A stretch of 64,000 nucleotides of DNA from an uncultured Coriobacteriaceae bacterium (GTDB lineage Bacteria; Actinomycetota; Coriobacteriia; Coriobacteriales; Atopobiaceae), in NCBI GenBank assembly GCA_902795065.1, contig CADBJR010000004.1, positions 62,001-126,000 on the forward strand. Reading direction: 5' to 3'. This document shows, one piece after another, positions 23,906 to 32,546 of this stretch (positions are counted from its first letter, which is position 1; the number at the start of each line of letters is the position of its first letter). A model generated the notes under the pieces. It had not been told where the DNA came from, made no database searches, and worked only from the letters and a program-made list of their open reading frames with translations. A program made the position numbers and the translations under genes.

Positions 23906-24480
23906 GGATAGGAAGCCCGATAACCCTCGTAGGACACGAGGACGCGCGCCACATAGGCCCGGGTCTCCCGATACTCGATTGCGTCGAGGAAGCCGGTATC
24001 CGCATCCGCGCTGTTGGCAACCCACAGGCGCACGGGCATCTGCCCGGCGTTGTATGCCGCGATGATCTGCTCGTCCGTCTCGAACTCATCGGCGAGATAG
24101 CCCAGGTAGGCGCACCCGTACTCGATGTTGACGGCGGGATCGGAGAGCGCATCCATGGGATAGCGCTCGGGGTCGACGAGCCCGAAGTTCACCATGGTCT
24201 GGGCGGTCTCGGGCATGATCTGCATGAGCCCCTCGGCGCCCGCATGCGACATCGCCTGCTCGTTCCAGCCCGACTCGCACCTGATGACGGCACAGGCGAG
24301 GTAGGGGTCGACACCATGGCGCTCGGATGATTCCCTGATCTCGGACTCATGCTCGAGAGGGTACAGGAAGGCGTTCGAGACGCGCGGCATGACGAACGGC
24401 ACGGCCACGATGAGCGCCGTGAAAACGGCGACCAGGATGAGCGTGCGGAGAGCGGAGTGCGTCTCGGTACGGTTTGCCAT
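23887..24480 (-). CDS. Lytic transglycosylase (SLT/goose-lysozyme-like fold)
   Basis: The 197-residue protein has an N-terminal membrane helix (TLILVAVFTALIVAVPFV) that anchors the enzyme outside. The SLT domain has the catalytic Glu in VIRCESGWNEQAMS, the GLMQIMPETAQ motif, and NIEYGCAYLGYL and AYNAGQ. It cleaves peptidoglycan glycan strands to 1,6-anhydro-muropeptides. Start ATG 24480 has AAGGA at 5 nt. It lies 14 bases downstream of coaE and is probably co-transcribed with it. Confidence 0.92.
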   Translation of the reverse strand: MANRTETHSALRTLILVAVFTALIVAVPFVMPRVSNAFLYPLEHESEIRESSERHGVDPYLACAVIRCESGWNEQAMSHAGAEGLMQIMPETAQTMVNFGLVDPERYPMDALSDPAVNIEYGCAYLGYLADEFETDEQIIAAYNAGQMPVRLWVANSADADTGFLDAIEYRETRAYVARVLVSYEGYRASYPYAFSE

Positions 24481-24494
24481 GGGTTCCTTCCGGA

Positions 24495-25103
24495 TCAGCT
24501 GCTCGGAGCGTGCTGCGCGCGGCTCTCCCACCAGCGCAGGACGGCATCGGCGAGCTCGTCGGGAGTTCCGCTGTTATCCAGTATGGTGTCGGCATGGGAG
24601 AAAAGATAGTCCTCGGACGGCTGGCGGGCATCGCGGGCATCGAAATCCTCGCCGTGCATGCCGCGTCCGATCGCCCTCGTGCGGCGGATCTCGCGCGGAG
24701 CATGGACGTAGACGACCTCATCGGACATGTCGAGCATGGTGCCGAGACGGTCCAGCAGCGGCACCTCGACGATGGCGATCCCCTCCTGCTGGGAGAGCGC
24801 GTCGAGACGCTCGAGGAGGAGCGTCCTGATATAGGGCAGCTCGATGGCCTCGAGGAGCTCGGTCGCTGACGGCGTCGCAAAAGCGCGCTCGGCGAGAAAC
24901 GCACGGTTCAGCCTGCCGGTAGATCCATCGAGGATATCCGCGCCGAAGGCTTCGGCGAGGGCGAACGTGCAGGGCATGCCCGGCTCGAGCACCTCGCGCG
25001 AGAGCGCATCGAGATCGATGCGCGTGCAGCCCAGCTCTTCGAGGGCGCGCGCGACGCTCGACTTGCCCGAAGCGATGCCTCCTGCCAGAAACACGATGTA
25101 CAT
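24495..25103 (-). CDS. coaE: Dephospho-CoA kinase
   Basis: This 202-residue P-loop kinase has Walker A GGIASGKSSVA at the N-terminus, IDLDALSREVLEPG, the lid/CoA region VEVPLLDR and VYVHAPREIRRTRAI. It phosphorylates the 3'-OH of dephospho-CoA in the last step of CoA synthesis. ATG 25103 has AGGGGG upstream, better placed than GTG 25109. The gene is 32 bases downstream of a possible PBECR4-like gene. Confidence 0.95.
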   Translation of the reverse strand: MYIVFLAGGIASGKSSVARALEELGCTRIDLDALSREVLEPGMPCTFALAEAFGADILDGSTGRLNRAFLAERAFATPSATELLEAIELPYIRTLLLERLDALSQQEGIAIVEVPLLDRLGTMLDMSDEVVYVHAPREIRRTRAIGRGMHGEDFDARDARQPSEDYLFSHADTILDNSGTPDELADAVLRWWESRAQHAPSS

Positions 25104-25135
25104 GCGCACCCCCTATCCGCGACTACCGTAGCACA

Positions 25136-25780
25136 TCAGGCACCTTCGTCCGCGTCGAGCGAGAGGTACGAAAGCGACGGCGGGAGCTTCGCGACGATCT
25201 TCTCCCAGTTGTCGCCGTCCTTGAGGGCAACCTTGGACGGAGCGCCGTAGCAGCTGTCGCCCACGCCCTTCGGGAACACGGCGACGACACGGAACCTGCG
25301 CTGCTTGAGCGTCTCGTCGCCGATGGGTGAGCTCAGGATCGTGACCGGATCGAACCACTCATGGTCCTCGGTGAAACCGAGGGACGCGCATGAGTTGCCC
25401 GCGAACTCATCCACCTCGACGTGCAGGCGCGCGCCGGACGGCTCGCCGAACGCGGTCACCGCGAGGTCGGGTTTGAACATGAATCCCGCCGCCTTGAGCT
25501 TGAGCTCTGCGAACCCGCTCTGGTCGGGCATGATCTCGTCCTCGGGAAGACGGCCCTCCATAGCGCGGTTGAAGAAGTCGTTGGCGAGGATCTTGGTGCG
25601 CGTGCGCACGCCGGTCAGATGCTTGAAATGGCGCATGAGGAACCTGAGCTGGACCGCTCCGACGGCACCGTCGCGGTTGACGCCGATGGGGAGGATGTTC
25701 CGGTTGAGCAGGTTGTCGCGATAGCACTGCGCGGCCTTGACGATCGCACCCATTCTGGGCTTCCTCGCCATCTTCTGCAC
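25136..25780 (-). CDS. Hypothetical protein, possible PBECR4-type nuclease-like domain
   Basis: The 214-residue protein starts at GTG 25780, with GGAGG at a 7-nt spacing; the next in-frame ATG (25771) is too far from that site. The central motif LMRHFKHLTGVRTRTK and the FFNRAMEGRLPEDEI region recall PBECR4 domains, which are toxin-like nuclease folds mostly found in phage and mobile-element proteins. The similarity is from memory and weak. There is no signal peptide and no obvious partner or immunity gene. It may be co-transcribed with coaE and the transglycosylase. Two tandem structured repeats lie in its 5' leader. Confidence 0.45.
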   Translation of the reverse strand: MQKMARKPRMGAIVKAAQCYRDNLLNRNILPIGVNRDGAVGAVQLRFLMRHFKHLTGVRTRTKILANDFFNRAMEGRLPEDEIMPDQSGFAELKLKAAGFMFKPDLAVTAFGEPSGARLHVEVDEFAGNSCASLGFTEDHEWFDPVTILSSPIGDETLKQRRFRVVAVFPKGVGDSCYGAPSKVALKDGDNWEKIVAKLPPSLSYLSLDADEGA

Positions 25781-25861
25781 CGGTCCACCTCCCCTGAAAA
25801 CAAAGCGGGCGCACCGCATCCGCAGCACGCCCACGCCGCATCCTTAAGTGGTGGTTTTAAT

Positions 25862-25964
25862 GTCGCCCGCCGACATGAAGACTCATACGTCTCACTTTTG
25901 CTCGGGATTTTCCGTCGCCCGCCGACCCGTGGGCTCATGCGTCCCACTTATCTATCGGGTTTTA
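25862..25964 (-). repeat. Two tandem 52-nt structured repeats in a leader region
   Basis: GTCGCCCGCCGAC occurs at 25862-25874 and 25914-25926. Each is followed by a matching second part (CTCATACGTCTCAC, CTCATGCGTCCCAC) and then a TCGGG-TTT end. On the minus strand each unit folds as GUGGG/CCCAC or equivalent around ACGYAUGAG, then GUCG-GCGGG-CGAC. Base changes between the copies largely keep pairing. It lies about 82 nt upstream of the start at 25780. I recognise no known riboswitch. Confidence 0.55.
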
Positions 25965-26022
25965 GATGCCACCACACCGCGGATCGAGTCCGCATAAGCA
26001 GTATACCGCGTTGCAGGCGCGT

Positions 26023-26625
26023 TTATACGGGAATCTTCCCCATCTTGCCGAGCTCCACAACCTCATAACCGGTGAACGAGCGGCGTTCGTCCGTGTCGTG
26101 GGTGACCCAGAGGACAGCCTTCCCTGCAAGCTCGCCGCGCACGACCTCGACGGCACGGTCGCGGCTCGCTTCGTCGAGGCCCGTCATGGGCTCGTCGAGC
26201 AGCAGGACGTCGCACGTCGCCGCAAGGGCTCGCGCGAGGGCGACGCGGCGCCGCTCGCCGCCCGAGAGCTTCTTCGCTGCGATATCGGAGCGGTCGCCGA
26301 TGCCGAGGGCGTCGAGCAGCTCCTCGGGACGGCAGCTCCTGCGATCGGCGCAAACCAGGCGCACGTTGGCCGCCGCAGAGAGGTTCTCGCAGAGCCGATC
26401 CTCCTGGAACGCATAGGAGAAGCGCAGGTCGCCCGCGCGCTCGATACTGCCCCCATCGGGCATCTCGAGGCCGCAAGCGAGGCGCAGCAGCGTGGTCTTG
26501 CCGGCACCCGAGGGACCCTCCACGAAGGTGAGCGTATCGCGCGCGAACGCATGTGAGAACCCGTCGAGCACCGGTGCGCCCTCAAAGGCCTTGGAGACGG
26601 AGTCGAAGAGGATGAGCGTCTCCAT
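26023..26625 (-). CDS. ABC importer ATP-binding protein (NitT/TauT type)
   Basis: This 200-residue ATPase has Walker A EGPSGAGKTTLLRLA, Q-loop FQEDRL, signature LSGGERRRVALARAL, Walker B VLLLDEPMTGLDE and the switch His in VTHDTDE. It is shorter than most SsuB/TauB proteins (about 250). ATG 26625 overlaps the permease stop (TGATG). It powers the importer formed with the permease and lipoprotein upstream. The substrate is unknown. Confidence 0.9.
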   Translation of the reverse strand: METLILFDSVSKAFEGAPVLDGFSHAFARDTLTFVEGPSGAGKTTLLRLACGLEMPDGGSIERAGDLRFSYAFQEDRLCENLSAAANVRLVCADRRSCRPEELLDALGIGDRSDIAAKKLSGGERRRVALARALAATCDVLLLDEPMTGLDEASRDRAVEVVRGELAGKAVLWVTHDTDERRSFTGYEVVELGKMGKIPV

Positions 26626-27401
26626 CAGGCATGCGCCTCCACATGGGCGACCGCGCGGGAGATGAGGGCGCGCACGGCCTTCTCGATGATGAGGGAGAGC
26701 ACGATGATGGCGAGCGTCCACGCGAAGAGCGAGGGCGTGTCGAGGTAGATCTTGGCATCGTGGAGATGGTCGCCGATGGTATGGTCGGGCAGGCCGATGA
26801 CCTCGGCGGCGATGCCCGCCTTCCAGCAGAAGCCGAGCGCGAGCGAGCATGCGGCCTCGAAGGAGGGCAGGGCCTGCGAGAGATAAATCGAGCGGATGCG
26901 GTCGGCGACCGAGAGACGGAAGACGTCGGCCATCTCGAGCATGCCCGCATCGGTGGCGCGCAGCGCCTCGAGCACGTTGGTGTACATGATGGGGAAGCCC
27001 ATCAGGAACGAGATGACGAGCGAGAGGTCGCGCGATGAGACCCAGACCAGCACGAGGATGATGAACGAGGCGACCGGCGCGGCCTTGACGGCGCCCACGA
27101 CGGGCGCGAGCAAGCGCCTCACGGAATCGCAGGCGTAGGCGAGCGCCGCGAGGAGCACGCCGAGCGTGCAGGCGAGCACGAATCCCAGCGCGATGCGTCC
27201 GAGCGAGCGGGCGATCGACGACCAGAACTCCCCCGCCATGACGAGCTCGCTCAGACGCCCGAGCGCCTCGAGCGGCGAGGGGAGCAGGACGGGCTGGCCC
27301 AGCAGATGCGCCGCGAGCGCCCAGACCGCGACCCACACGAGGACGGGCCAGAGGCGCTCGACGATGCCGGACGCCGGGGATGTCGGCCGCTTCGGGCTCA
27401 C
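26625..27401 (-). CDS. ABC importer permease (NitT/TauT type)
   Basis: This 258-residue protein has about six helices and is a binding-protein-dependent permease of the SsuC/TauC type. The EAA-like loop is in EALRATDAGMLEMADVFRLS, followed by FCWKAGIAAEVIGLP. It starts at GTG 27401, overlapping the lipoprotein stop (GTGA). It forms the membrane channel of the SBP-permease-ATPase operon. Confidence 0.92.
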   Translation of the reverse strand: MSPKRPTSPASGIVERLWPVLVWVAVWALAAHLLGQPVLLPSPLEALGRLSELVMAGEFWSSIARSLGRIALGFVLACTLGVLLAALAYACDSVRRLLAPVVGAVKAAPVASFIILVLVWVSSRDLSLVISFLMGFPIMYTNVLEALRATDAGMLEMADVFRLSVADRIRSIYLSQALPSFEAACSLALGFCWKAGIAAEVIGLPDHTIGDHLHDAKIYLDTPSLFAWTLAIIVLSLIIEKAVRALISRAVAHVEAHA

Positions 27402-28441
27402 GGCAGGGTGTAGAAGCCCTCGCCGGGCACCGAGCCGCCCACCGCCTCGGGGTTGGCGTCATAGAGCACGTTCAGGTATCCGTCGAGCATGGTGCGCAGC
27501 TCATCGCCGGTGATGCACACGATGTTGCAGTGCGGCAGCGCCTTCTTCGCCACGGGTTCGGCGATGATGTCGTAGCCGCCGATGAGGGCCGCTGCCTCGT
27601 CGGTGTTGGCGTTGACCCAGTCGACCGAGGCGGCATACTGCCCCATGAAGCCGGCGAACGCCTCGGGATGGCCGAAGGCGAACTCGGCACGCACGATGGT
27701 GGCGCCGGTCACGAGTGCGGCATCGGAGCCGGACGACTTCGCGACGGTCGCCCACTCCTCGTTGAGGTCGAGCGCCACCCGGATGCCCTCGTCCTGCGTC
27801 TGCGCGACCGTGACGAAGGGCTGCGGCAGCATGGCGACGCCCGCAGGGTCGTTGGCGAGGGCTGCAACGCACTCAGCATGCTCGCTCTTCCACTCCACGG
27901 GCACGCTGTCGGCGAGGCCGACGCCGTCGAGCACGTACTGCAGGGCGTACTCGGGCGTCGCCCCCTTGCCGCTGGCGTAGATGGTCCTGCCCGCGAGGTC
28001 GGCGACCTCGTGGATGGTGTCGCCCTTCTCGCAGATGTAGAGCACGCCGAGGGTGTTGATGGCGCAGGCGCGCACACCTCCCTCGGTCTTGGAGTACAGA
28101 ACGGCCGCGAGATTGGCGGGAACGCACGCGATATCGACCTCGCTCTTGAACACCTTGGGCGTGAGCTCGTCGGGAGCAGCGAGGATCTCGAAGGAGTACT
28201 CGTTGCCCTCAACGGGACCGGCCATGGCGTCGCACATGAGCTTGACCATGCCCATGGCGGTCGGGCCCTTGAGCGCGGCGACGCGCACGGCCGTGGGTTC
28301 GGCCACCTCGTCGGTGCCGGCAGGCTCGGAATCGCCTTCGGGCTCGACGGGGGCTTCGGATTCCCCTCCTCCGCCTGCGCACCCCGCAAGCACGAGGGAG
28401 CCCGATGCGGATAAGAGCTTCAGAAACAATCGCCTGTCCAT
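27398..28441 (-). CDS. ABC importer substrate-binding lipoprotein (NitT/TauT/THI5-like)
   Basis: The 347-residue protein starts at ATG 28441 (MDRRLFLKLL). It has a Tat/Sec-like start, lipobox LVLAGC and a Gly/Glu/Pro-rich linker. The body resembles NitT/TauT or NMT1/THI5-like binding proteins: VAALKGPTAMGMVKLM, VDIACVPANLAAVLY, and LAGRTIYASGKGATPEYALQ. Such proteins bind sulfonates, nitrate, or pyrimidine and other thiamine precursors; no residue here decides between them. It is the first gene of its operon, about 50 nt downstream of the rpsA terminator, with no clear promoter in the gap. Readthrough from rpsA is possible. Confidence 0.85.
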   Translation of the reverse strand: MDRRLFLKLLSASGSLVLAGCAGGGGESEAPVEPEGDSEPAGTDEVAEPTAVRVAALKGPTAMGMVKLMCDAMAGPVEGNEYSFEILAAPDELTPKVFKSEVDIACVPANLAAVLYSKTEGGVRACAINTLGVLYICEKGDTIHEVADLAGRTIYASGKGATPEYALQYVLDGVGLADSVPVEWKSEHAECVAALANDPAGVAMLPQPFVTVAQTQDEGIRVALDLNEEWATVAKSSGSDAALVTGATIVRAEFAFGHPEAFAGFMGQYAASVDWVNANTDEAAALIGGYDIIAEPVAKKALPHCNIVCITGDELRTMLDGYLNVLYDANPEAVGGSVPGEGFYTLP

Positions 28442-28489
28442 AGGTAGCCCTTTCTTCCCATGTTCCCGTCTCCACGACAGGATAGCGCA

Positions 28490-28527
28490 GCTAACAAAAA
28501 ACGGGGCCGGCAATCGCCGACCCCGTT
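28490..28527 (-). terminator. rpsA terminator
   Basis: AACGGGGCCGGC and GCCGACCCCGTT pair around AATC. On the minus strand the stem runs into TTTTTTGTTAG. It lies 16 bases downstream of the rpsA stop. Confidence 0.88.
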
Positions 28528-28543
28528 ACCGTGCGGAAAAGCG

Positions 28544-29746
28544 TTACTCCTCGACGGGAGCCTCCTCCTCGGCGGGAGCCTCCTCGGCAACCGGCTCCGC
28601 GGGCTTCTCGCCCTCGGGCAGCGGCTTGACCTCGACGTCGAGACCGAGGGTCTCGGCGGCGGCCTTCATGGAGAGGGAGATGCGGCGACGGTCGAGATCG
28701 ATCTCGCGGACCATGACCTTGACGACATCGCCCACGGAGCAGACCTGCGCGGGAGCGTCGACGTGGGTCTTGGCCATCTCGGAGATGTGCACGAGGCCCT
28801 CCACGCCATCGCCAAGGTCGACGAAGGCACCGAAGGTGACGAGCTTGGTGACGGTGCCCTCGACGATGGCGTCGACGGGGTACTTCTTGACGAGGGAACG
28901 CCAAGGATCTTCCTGGGTCTGCTTGAGACCGAGGGAGATGCGCTCGCGGTTGAGGTCGACCTCGAGAACCTGGACCTCGACCTCCTGGCCGACCTTGACG
29001 ACCTCGGAGGGATGGTTGACGTGGTTCCAGGAGAGCTCGGAGATGTGCACGAGGCCGTCGATGCCGCCGAGGTCGACAAAGGCGCCGAAGTCGACGATGG
29101 AGGAGACGGTGCCCTTGAGCTTCATGCCGGGCTGGAGCTTGCCGAGGATCTCCTGGCGCTCCGCCTTGCGGGCCTCCTCGAGGACGATGCGGCGGGACAG
29201 GACGACGTTGTTGCGGTTGCGGTCCATCTCGATGACGCGGGCCTCGACGCGGGTGCCCATGAAGGCGGAGAGGTCCTTGACGCGACGGAGGTCGACGAGG
29301 GAGGCGGGCAGGAAGCCGCGCAGGCCGATGTCGAGGATCAGGCCGCCCTTGACGACCTCGATGACCTCGCCCTCGACGGTCTCGCCAGCGTTGAACTTGG
29401 CCTCGACGGCGTTCCACGCACGCTCGTACTCGGCGCGCTTCTTGGAGAGGACGAGACGGCCTTCCTTGTCCTCCTTCTGGAGCACGAGGGCCTCGATCTT
29501 GTCGCCAAGGCTGACGATCTCGGACGGGTTGACGTCCTTGCGGATGGAAAGCTCGCGAGCGGGGATGACACCCTCGGACTTGTAGCCGATGTCGAGGAGG
29601 ACCTCGTCATGCTCGAGCTTGACCACGGTACCGGTAACCAGGTCGCCCTCATCGAAGTCGGTGACGGTACCGTCGATGAGGTTGTTCATCTCCTCGTCGG
29701 TAATCTCATCCAAGGAGAAGATGGACGAATTCTGAATCTCACTCAA
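28544..29746 (-). CDS. rpsA: 30S ribosomal protein S1
   Basis: The 400-residue protein has four S1/OB repeats, the usual count in Gram-positive and actinobacterial S1; a typical unit is GTVSSIVDFGAFVDLGGIDGLVHIS. The C-terminus is Glu/Pro/Ala-rich. The start is taken as TTG 29746 (SEIQNSSIF) because GGAAGGGG sits 6 bases upstream; an ATG-initiated frame to 29824 would include this ribosome-binding site. S1 binds mRNA leaders on the small ribosomal subunit. Confidence 0.93.
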   Translation of the reverse strand: MSEIQNSSIFSLDEITDEEMNNLIDGTVTDFDEGDLVTGTVVKLEHDEVLLDIGYKSEGVIPARELSIRKDVNPSEIVSLGDKIEALVLQKEDKEGRLVLSKKRAEYERAWNAVEAKFNAGETVEGEVIEVVKGGLILDIGLRGFLPASLVDLRRVKDLSAFMGTRVEARVIEMDRNRNNVVLSRRIVLEEARKAERQEILGKLQPGMKLKGTVSSIVDFGAFVDLGGIDGLVHISELSWNHVNHPSEVVKVGQEVEVQVLEVDLNRERISLGLKQTQEDPWRSLVKKYPVDAIVEGTVTKLVTFGAFVDLGDGVEGLVHISEMAKTHVDAPAQVCSVGDVVKVMVREIDLDRRRISLSMKAAAETLGLDVEVKPLPEGEKPAEPVAEEAPAEEEAPVEE

Positions 29747-30105
29747 AGTGGACCCCTTCCGAAACGGGGCCCCGGTCGCCATGGTCGTCTTCGCAAAACA
29801 GGTGGTTATGCTGGGAACTTGCATGCTCTCGGGGGCCTATAGATACCATGTATGGGCGGGATTGCCCATACGAAGAAACATTGTAGTAGAGGGAATTGCA
29901 GCAATGCAAGGTTTTCGTGCAATTTTACGGCAATTTACGCTTTCGGTCGGCTGCGGGCGCACACCGACGGGCATGCGTTCATCTCGAATGGATACGATTG
30001 CGAATTAGCACGTTATTTTGAGACAGACGCCCCATGAAACGCGTACCATGTCCGTGTTCAAAAGCGTTGATGCTCTTCCAGAAGCACCCGATAGGAGGAA
30101 ACGAC
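29747..30105. promoter_or_regulatory. Divergent intergenic region with perfect 8-bp inverted repeat
   Basis: This 359-bp gene-free stretch separates rpsA (minus) and the membrane protein gene at 30106 (plus). It holds GTATGGGC-N6-GCCCATAC (29850-29871), a perfect inverted repeat that could be an operator or the base of a leader hairpin for rpsA. AT-rich DNA around 29880-29940 probably holds the promoters. I see no gene or RNA family. Confidence 0.45.
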
Positions 30106-31068
30106 ATGACCAACAAGGAAATCTACTCGAAGACCCTCAGCTTCTCCGTCTTCCGCCTGCTCTACGACATCCTGGCGTTCGCGGCCCTCGCGGCCCTGGC
30201 CATCGGCGGCTTCTTCATCGCCGAGATGACCATCAACAACGGCCTGATCGGCTTGGGCATCGGCGCCCTGGTGGGCATCGTCGCCGTCGCCATCATGCTG
30301 CGCTACATCTCCTACACGTTCAAGGCAGGCCAGATCGCCATGATGACCGAGGCCATCACCACAGGCGAGCTTCCCGACGACGTGGTCGGCGCGGGCAGGA
30401 AGGTCGTCAGGGACCGCTTCGCCACCGTGGGCATCTTCTTCGCTGCCACGGGTGTCGTCAAGGGCATCTTCAACGAGCTGGGCAGGGCCATCTCCGGCGT
30501 GGGCAAGGCCGTGGGCGGCGACACCGGCGAGACGATCGGCAGCGTGATCAGCTCCGCGGTCTCAGTCGTCGTCGCCTATCTGTGCGACTGCTGCCTGGGC
30601 TGGATCTTCTACCGCAGAGGCGTCAATGCCGCCAAGGCGACCTGCGAGGGCGCGGTGCTGTTCTTCAAGCACGGCAAGACGCTGGCTAGGAACCTGGGCC
30701 GCGTGTTCGGCATGGGCCTCGTCTCGCTGGTTGCCATCGGAGGCGTGTTCTCCGGGATCTTCTACCTCGTCGCAGCGCAGTTCCCCGCATTCTTCAACGA
30801 GCTAGCCTCGATCATCGCGACCGATGCCGAGAGCTCTGTGGCTCTGTTCCTCTCCGACCCCACCCACCTCGCGATCGCCGCGGCGGTCCTGGGCGGCGTG
30901 ATCGTCTGGAGCATCATCCACGGCGCGTTCGTCCGTCCGTTCGTGCTGACCGGCGTGCTGCGAAACTACCTGGAGTCGGGCATGGCCGACGTCCCCAGCG
31001 AGGCTGCCTTCAACATGCTGGACGGCAAGTCCAAGAAGTTCGCCGAGCTCCACGCGCAGGTTGCATAG
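30106..31068 (+). CDS. Multi-pass membrane protein, unknown function
   Basis: The 320-residue protein starts at ATG 30106, after AGGAGG. It has about six hydrophobic helices, including ILAFAALAALAIGGFFIAEM, AVSVVVAYLCDCCLGWIF, FGMGLVSLVAIGGVFSGIF and LAIAAAVLGGVIVWSIIHG. A Gly-rich soluble loop (ELGRAISGVGKAVGGDTGET) lies mid-chain. The C-terminal tail reads AFNMLDGKSKKFAELHAQ. It resembles uncharacterised membrane proteins of gut actinobacteria and has no catalytic signature I know. It is a single-gene unit followed by a good terminator. Confidence 0.75.
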   Translation: MTNKEIYSKTLSFSVFRLLYDILAFAALAALAIGGFFIAEMTINNGLIGLGIGALVGIVAVAIMLRYISYTFKAGQIAMMTEAITTGELPDDVVGAGRKVVRDRFATVGIFFAATGVVKGIFNELGRAISGVGKAVGGDTGETIGSVISSAVSVVVAYLCDCCLGWIFYRRGVNAAKATCEGAVLFFKHGKTLARNLGRVFGMGLVSLVAIGGVFSGIFYLVAAQFPAFFNELASIIATDAESSVALFLSDPTHLAIAAAVLGGVIVWSIIHGAFVRPFVLTGVLRNYLESGMADVPSEAAFNMLDGKSKKFAELHAQVA

Positions 31069-31093
31069 CGCAAACCTCCCGCTGGGCTGACAC

Positions 31094-31131
31094 AGCGCCG
31101 CGCAACGGACCATCCGCTGCGCGGCGCTTTT
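31094..31131 (+). terminator. Rho-independent terminator
   Basis: AGCGCCGCGCA and TGCGCGGCGCT pair, with CGG/CCG pairing inside, followed by TTTT. It lies 26 bases after the stop at 31068. Confidence 0.85.
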
Positions 31132-31214
31132 CCATGCACCGACGCCACCCGCTGACCTACACTTACAAGACACGTCGTCGAAGAGTATCTGAGGTTAGGA
31201 GGCGGGAAGACCGC

Positions 31215-32033
31215 ATGAGGAGATACATCTGGCCCAACATCTTCCTCGCGGTGTTCGAGACGGTCGCCGTGGTGCTCTGGCTGGCGAAGGGAAATCTCTT
31301 CTACCTGCTCAACTTCAGCTACATCGGCATGTCCATAGCGCTCGGGATCGCCCTGTACATCCGCGGGTACGCGCATGCCCGCCGCGTCGTGCAGCTGCTG
31401 GTAGGCCTCTACATGCTGGTCTACCTGGGCCTCATCTCGGGCGAGAACATGCAGATCGAGGGGTTCTGGTACTACCTGTTCGCCGGCGTGTTCGAGGCTG
31501 CGACCATCCACTACGCGGTGGCGAAGATCTTCGGTCCGCTTCTGTTCGGCCGCGGATGGTGCGGCTATGCATGTTGGACCGCCATGGTGCTCGACTTCCT
31601 CCCCTATCCGGTGCCCCGGCAGCCCGCGAAGCGGCTCGGGTGGATCCGCTACATCACGTTCGCGCTGTCGCTCGCCTTCGTGGCTGCGCTCTTCCTCGCG
31701 CATGTAACCGACATCGAGCGGATCATGTTCTGGGCGTTCATCATCGGCAACGCGATCTACTACGCGGTGGGCATCGCGCTCGCATTCGCGTTCAAGGACA
31801 ACCGCGCGTTCTGCAAGTACATCTGCCCCGTCACCGTGTTCCTGAAGCCCATGAGCTACTACTCGCTGCTACGCATCACCTGCGATCACGACAAGTGCAT
31901 CTCGTGCGGCGCCTGCAAGAGGGCCTGCCCCATGGGCGTGGACATGACCGACAACGCACGCAGCCGTAAGAACGGCACTGAGTGCATCCTGTGCATGGAG
32001 TGCGTCAAGGCGTGCCCGAAGAAGGCGCTGTAG
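31215..32033 (+). CDS. 4Fe-4S ferredoxin-type membrane protein (NapH/CcoG-like)
   Basis: The 272-residue protein has about six membrane helices, then two 4Fe-4S motifs at the C-terminus: CISCGACKRACPMGV and CILCMECVKACPKKA. The membrane part carries GRGWCGYACW and FCKYICPVTVF, the paired C-x3-C elements of the NapH/NosR/CcoG family. It probably passes electrons between membrane quinol or flavin carriers and cytoplasmic ferredoxins. The start ATG 31215 has AGGAGG about 12 nt upstream. It has no operon partners. Confidence 0.85.
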   Translation: MRRYIWPNIFLAVFETVAVVLWLAKGNLFYLLNFSYIGMSIALGIALYIRGYAHARRVVQLLVGLYMLVYLGLISGENMQIEGFWYYLFAGVFEAATIHYAVAKIFGPLLFGRGWCGYACWTAMVLDFLPYPVPRQPAKRLGWIRYITFALSLAFVAALFLAHVTDIERIMFWAFIIGNAIYYAVGIALAFAFKDNRAFCKYICPVTVFLKPMSYYSLLRITCDHDKCISCGACKRACPMGVDMTDNARSRKNGTECILCMECVKACPKKAL

Positions 32034-32055
32034 GAGCAGGCAAAGGCAGGCAGCT

Positions 32056-32532
32056 TCAGCCCTCGAACCCCTCGTCCACAAGCAGGTCCTCCCCGTCGGC
32101 AGCCGTCGTGGCCAGCTCATCGCAGCGCTCGTTGAGCTCCTCGCCCGCATGCCCCTTCACCCAGAGCCAGCGCACCTCGTGCGGCGCAACTGCCACGAGC
32201 AACCGCTGCCAGAGGTCGATGTTCTTGACGGGCTTCTTATCGGCGCCCTTCCAGCCGCGCGCCTGCCAGCCGTCGATCCAGCGCTTGTTGAAGGCATTCA
32301 CCACGTACTGCGAATCGGAATGGACCTCGACGGTGCACGGGCGCTTGAGGGCCTCGAGCGCGGCGATGGGCGCCATGAGCTCCATGCGGTTGTTGGTGGT
32401 AAGGCGGTACCCGCAGCTGAGCTCCTTGCGGTGCTCCTCCCCCTTCGTGTCCACGTAGATGAGCACGGCGCCGAAGCCGCCGGGACCGGGGTTTCCCCGC
32501 GACGATCCGTCGGTGAAGACGGTCACCTTCAT
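32056..32532 (-). CDS. rnhA: Ribonuclease HI
   Basis: The 158-residue protein has the RNase H fold, with catalytic acids in [13 protein letters not shown] (Asp), NRMELMAPI (Glu) and VHSDSQYVV (Asp) and the last Asp in NERCDELA; the His of VKGHAGEE is present. It degrades the RNA strand of RNA-DNA hybrids. ATG 32532 is used; GTG 32547 overlapping the polA stop is an alternative. It follows polA by 14 bases, so the two are probably co-transcribed. Confidence 0.94.
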   Translation of the reverse strand: MKVTVFTDGSSRGNPGPGGFGAVLIYVDTKGEEHRKELSCGYRLTTNNRMELMAPIAALEALKRPCTVEVHSDSQYVVNAFNKRWIDGWQARGWKGADKKPVKNIDLWQRLLVAVAPHEVRWLWVKGHAGEELNERCDELATTAADGEDLLVDEGFEG

Positions 32533-32546
32533 GCGCGGCGCAGCCA

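Noticed and set aside
25862-25964. Two-repeat mini CRISPR
   Set aside because: Only two copies exist, and similarity extends through the would-be spacer. Internal pairing supports a structured element instead.
29850-29871. T-box or known ribosomal-protein leader
   Set aside because: No T-box sequence, specifier stem or terminator/antiterminator pair is visible around the inverted repeat.
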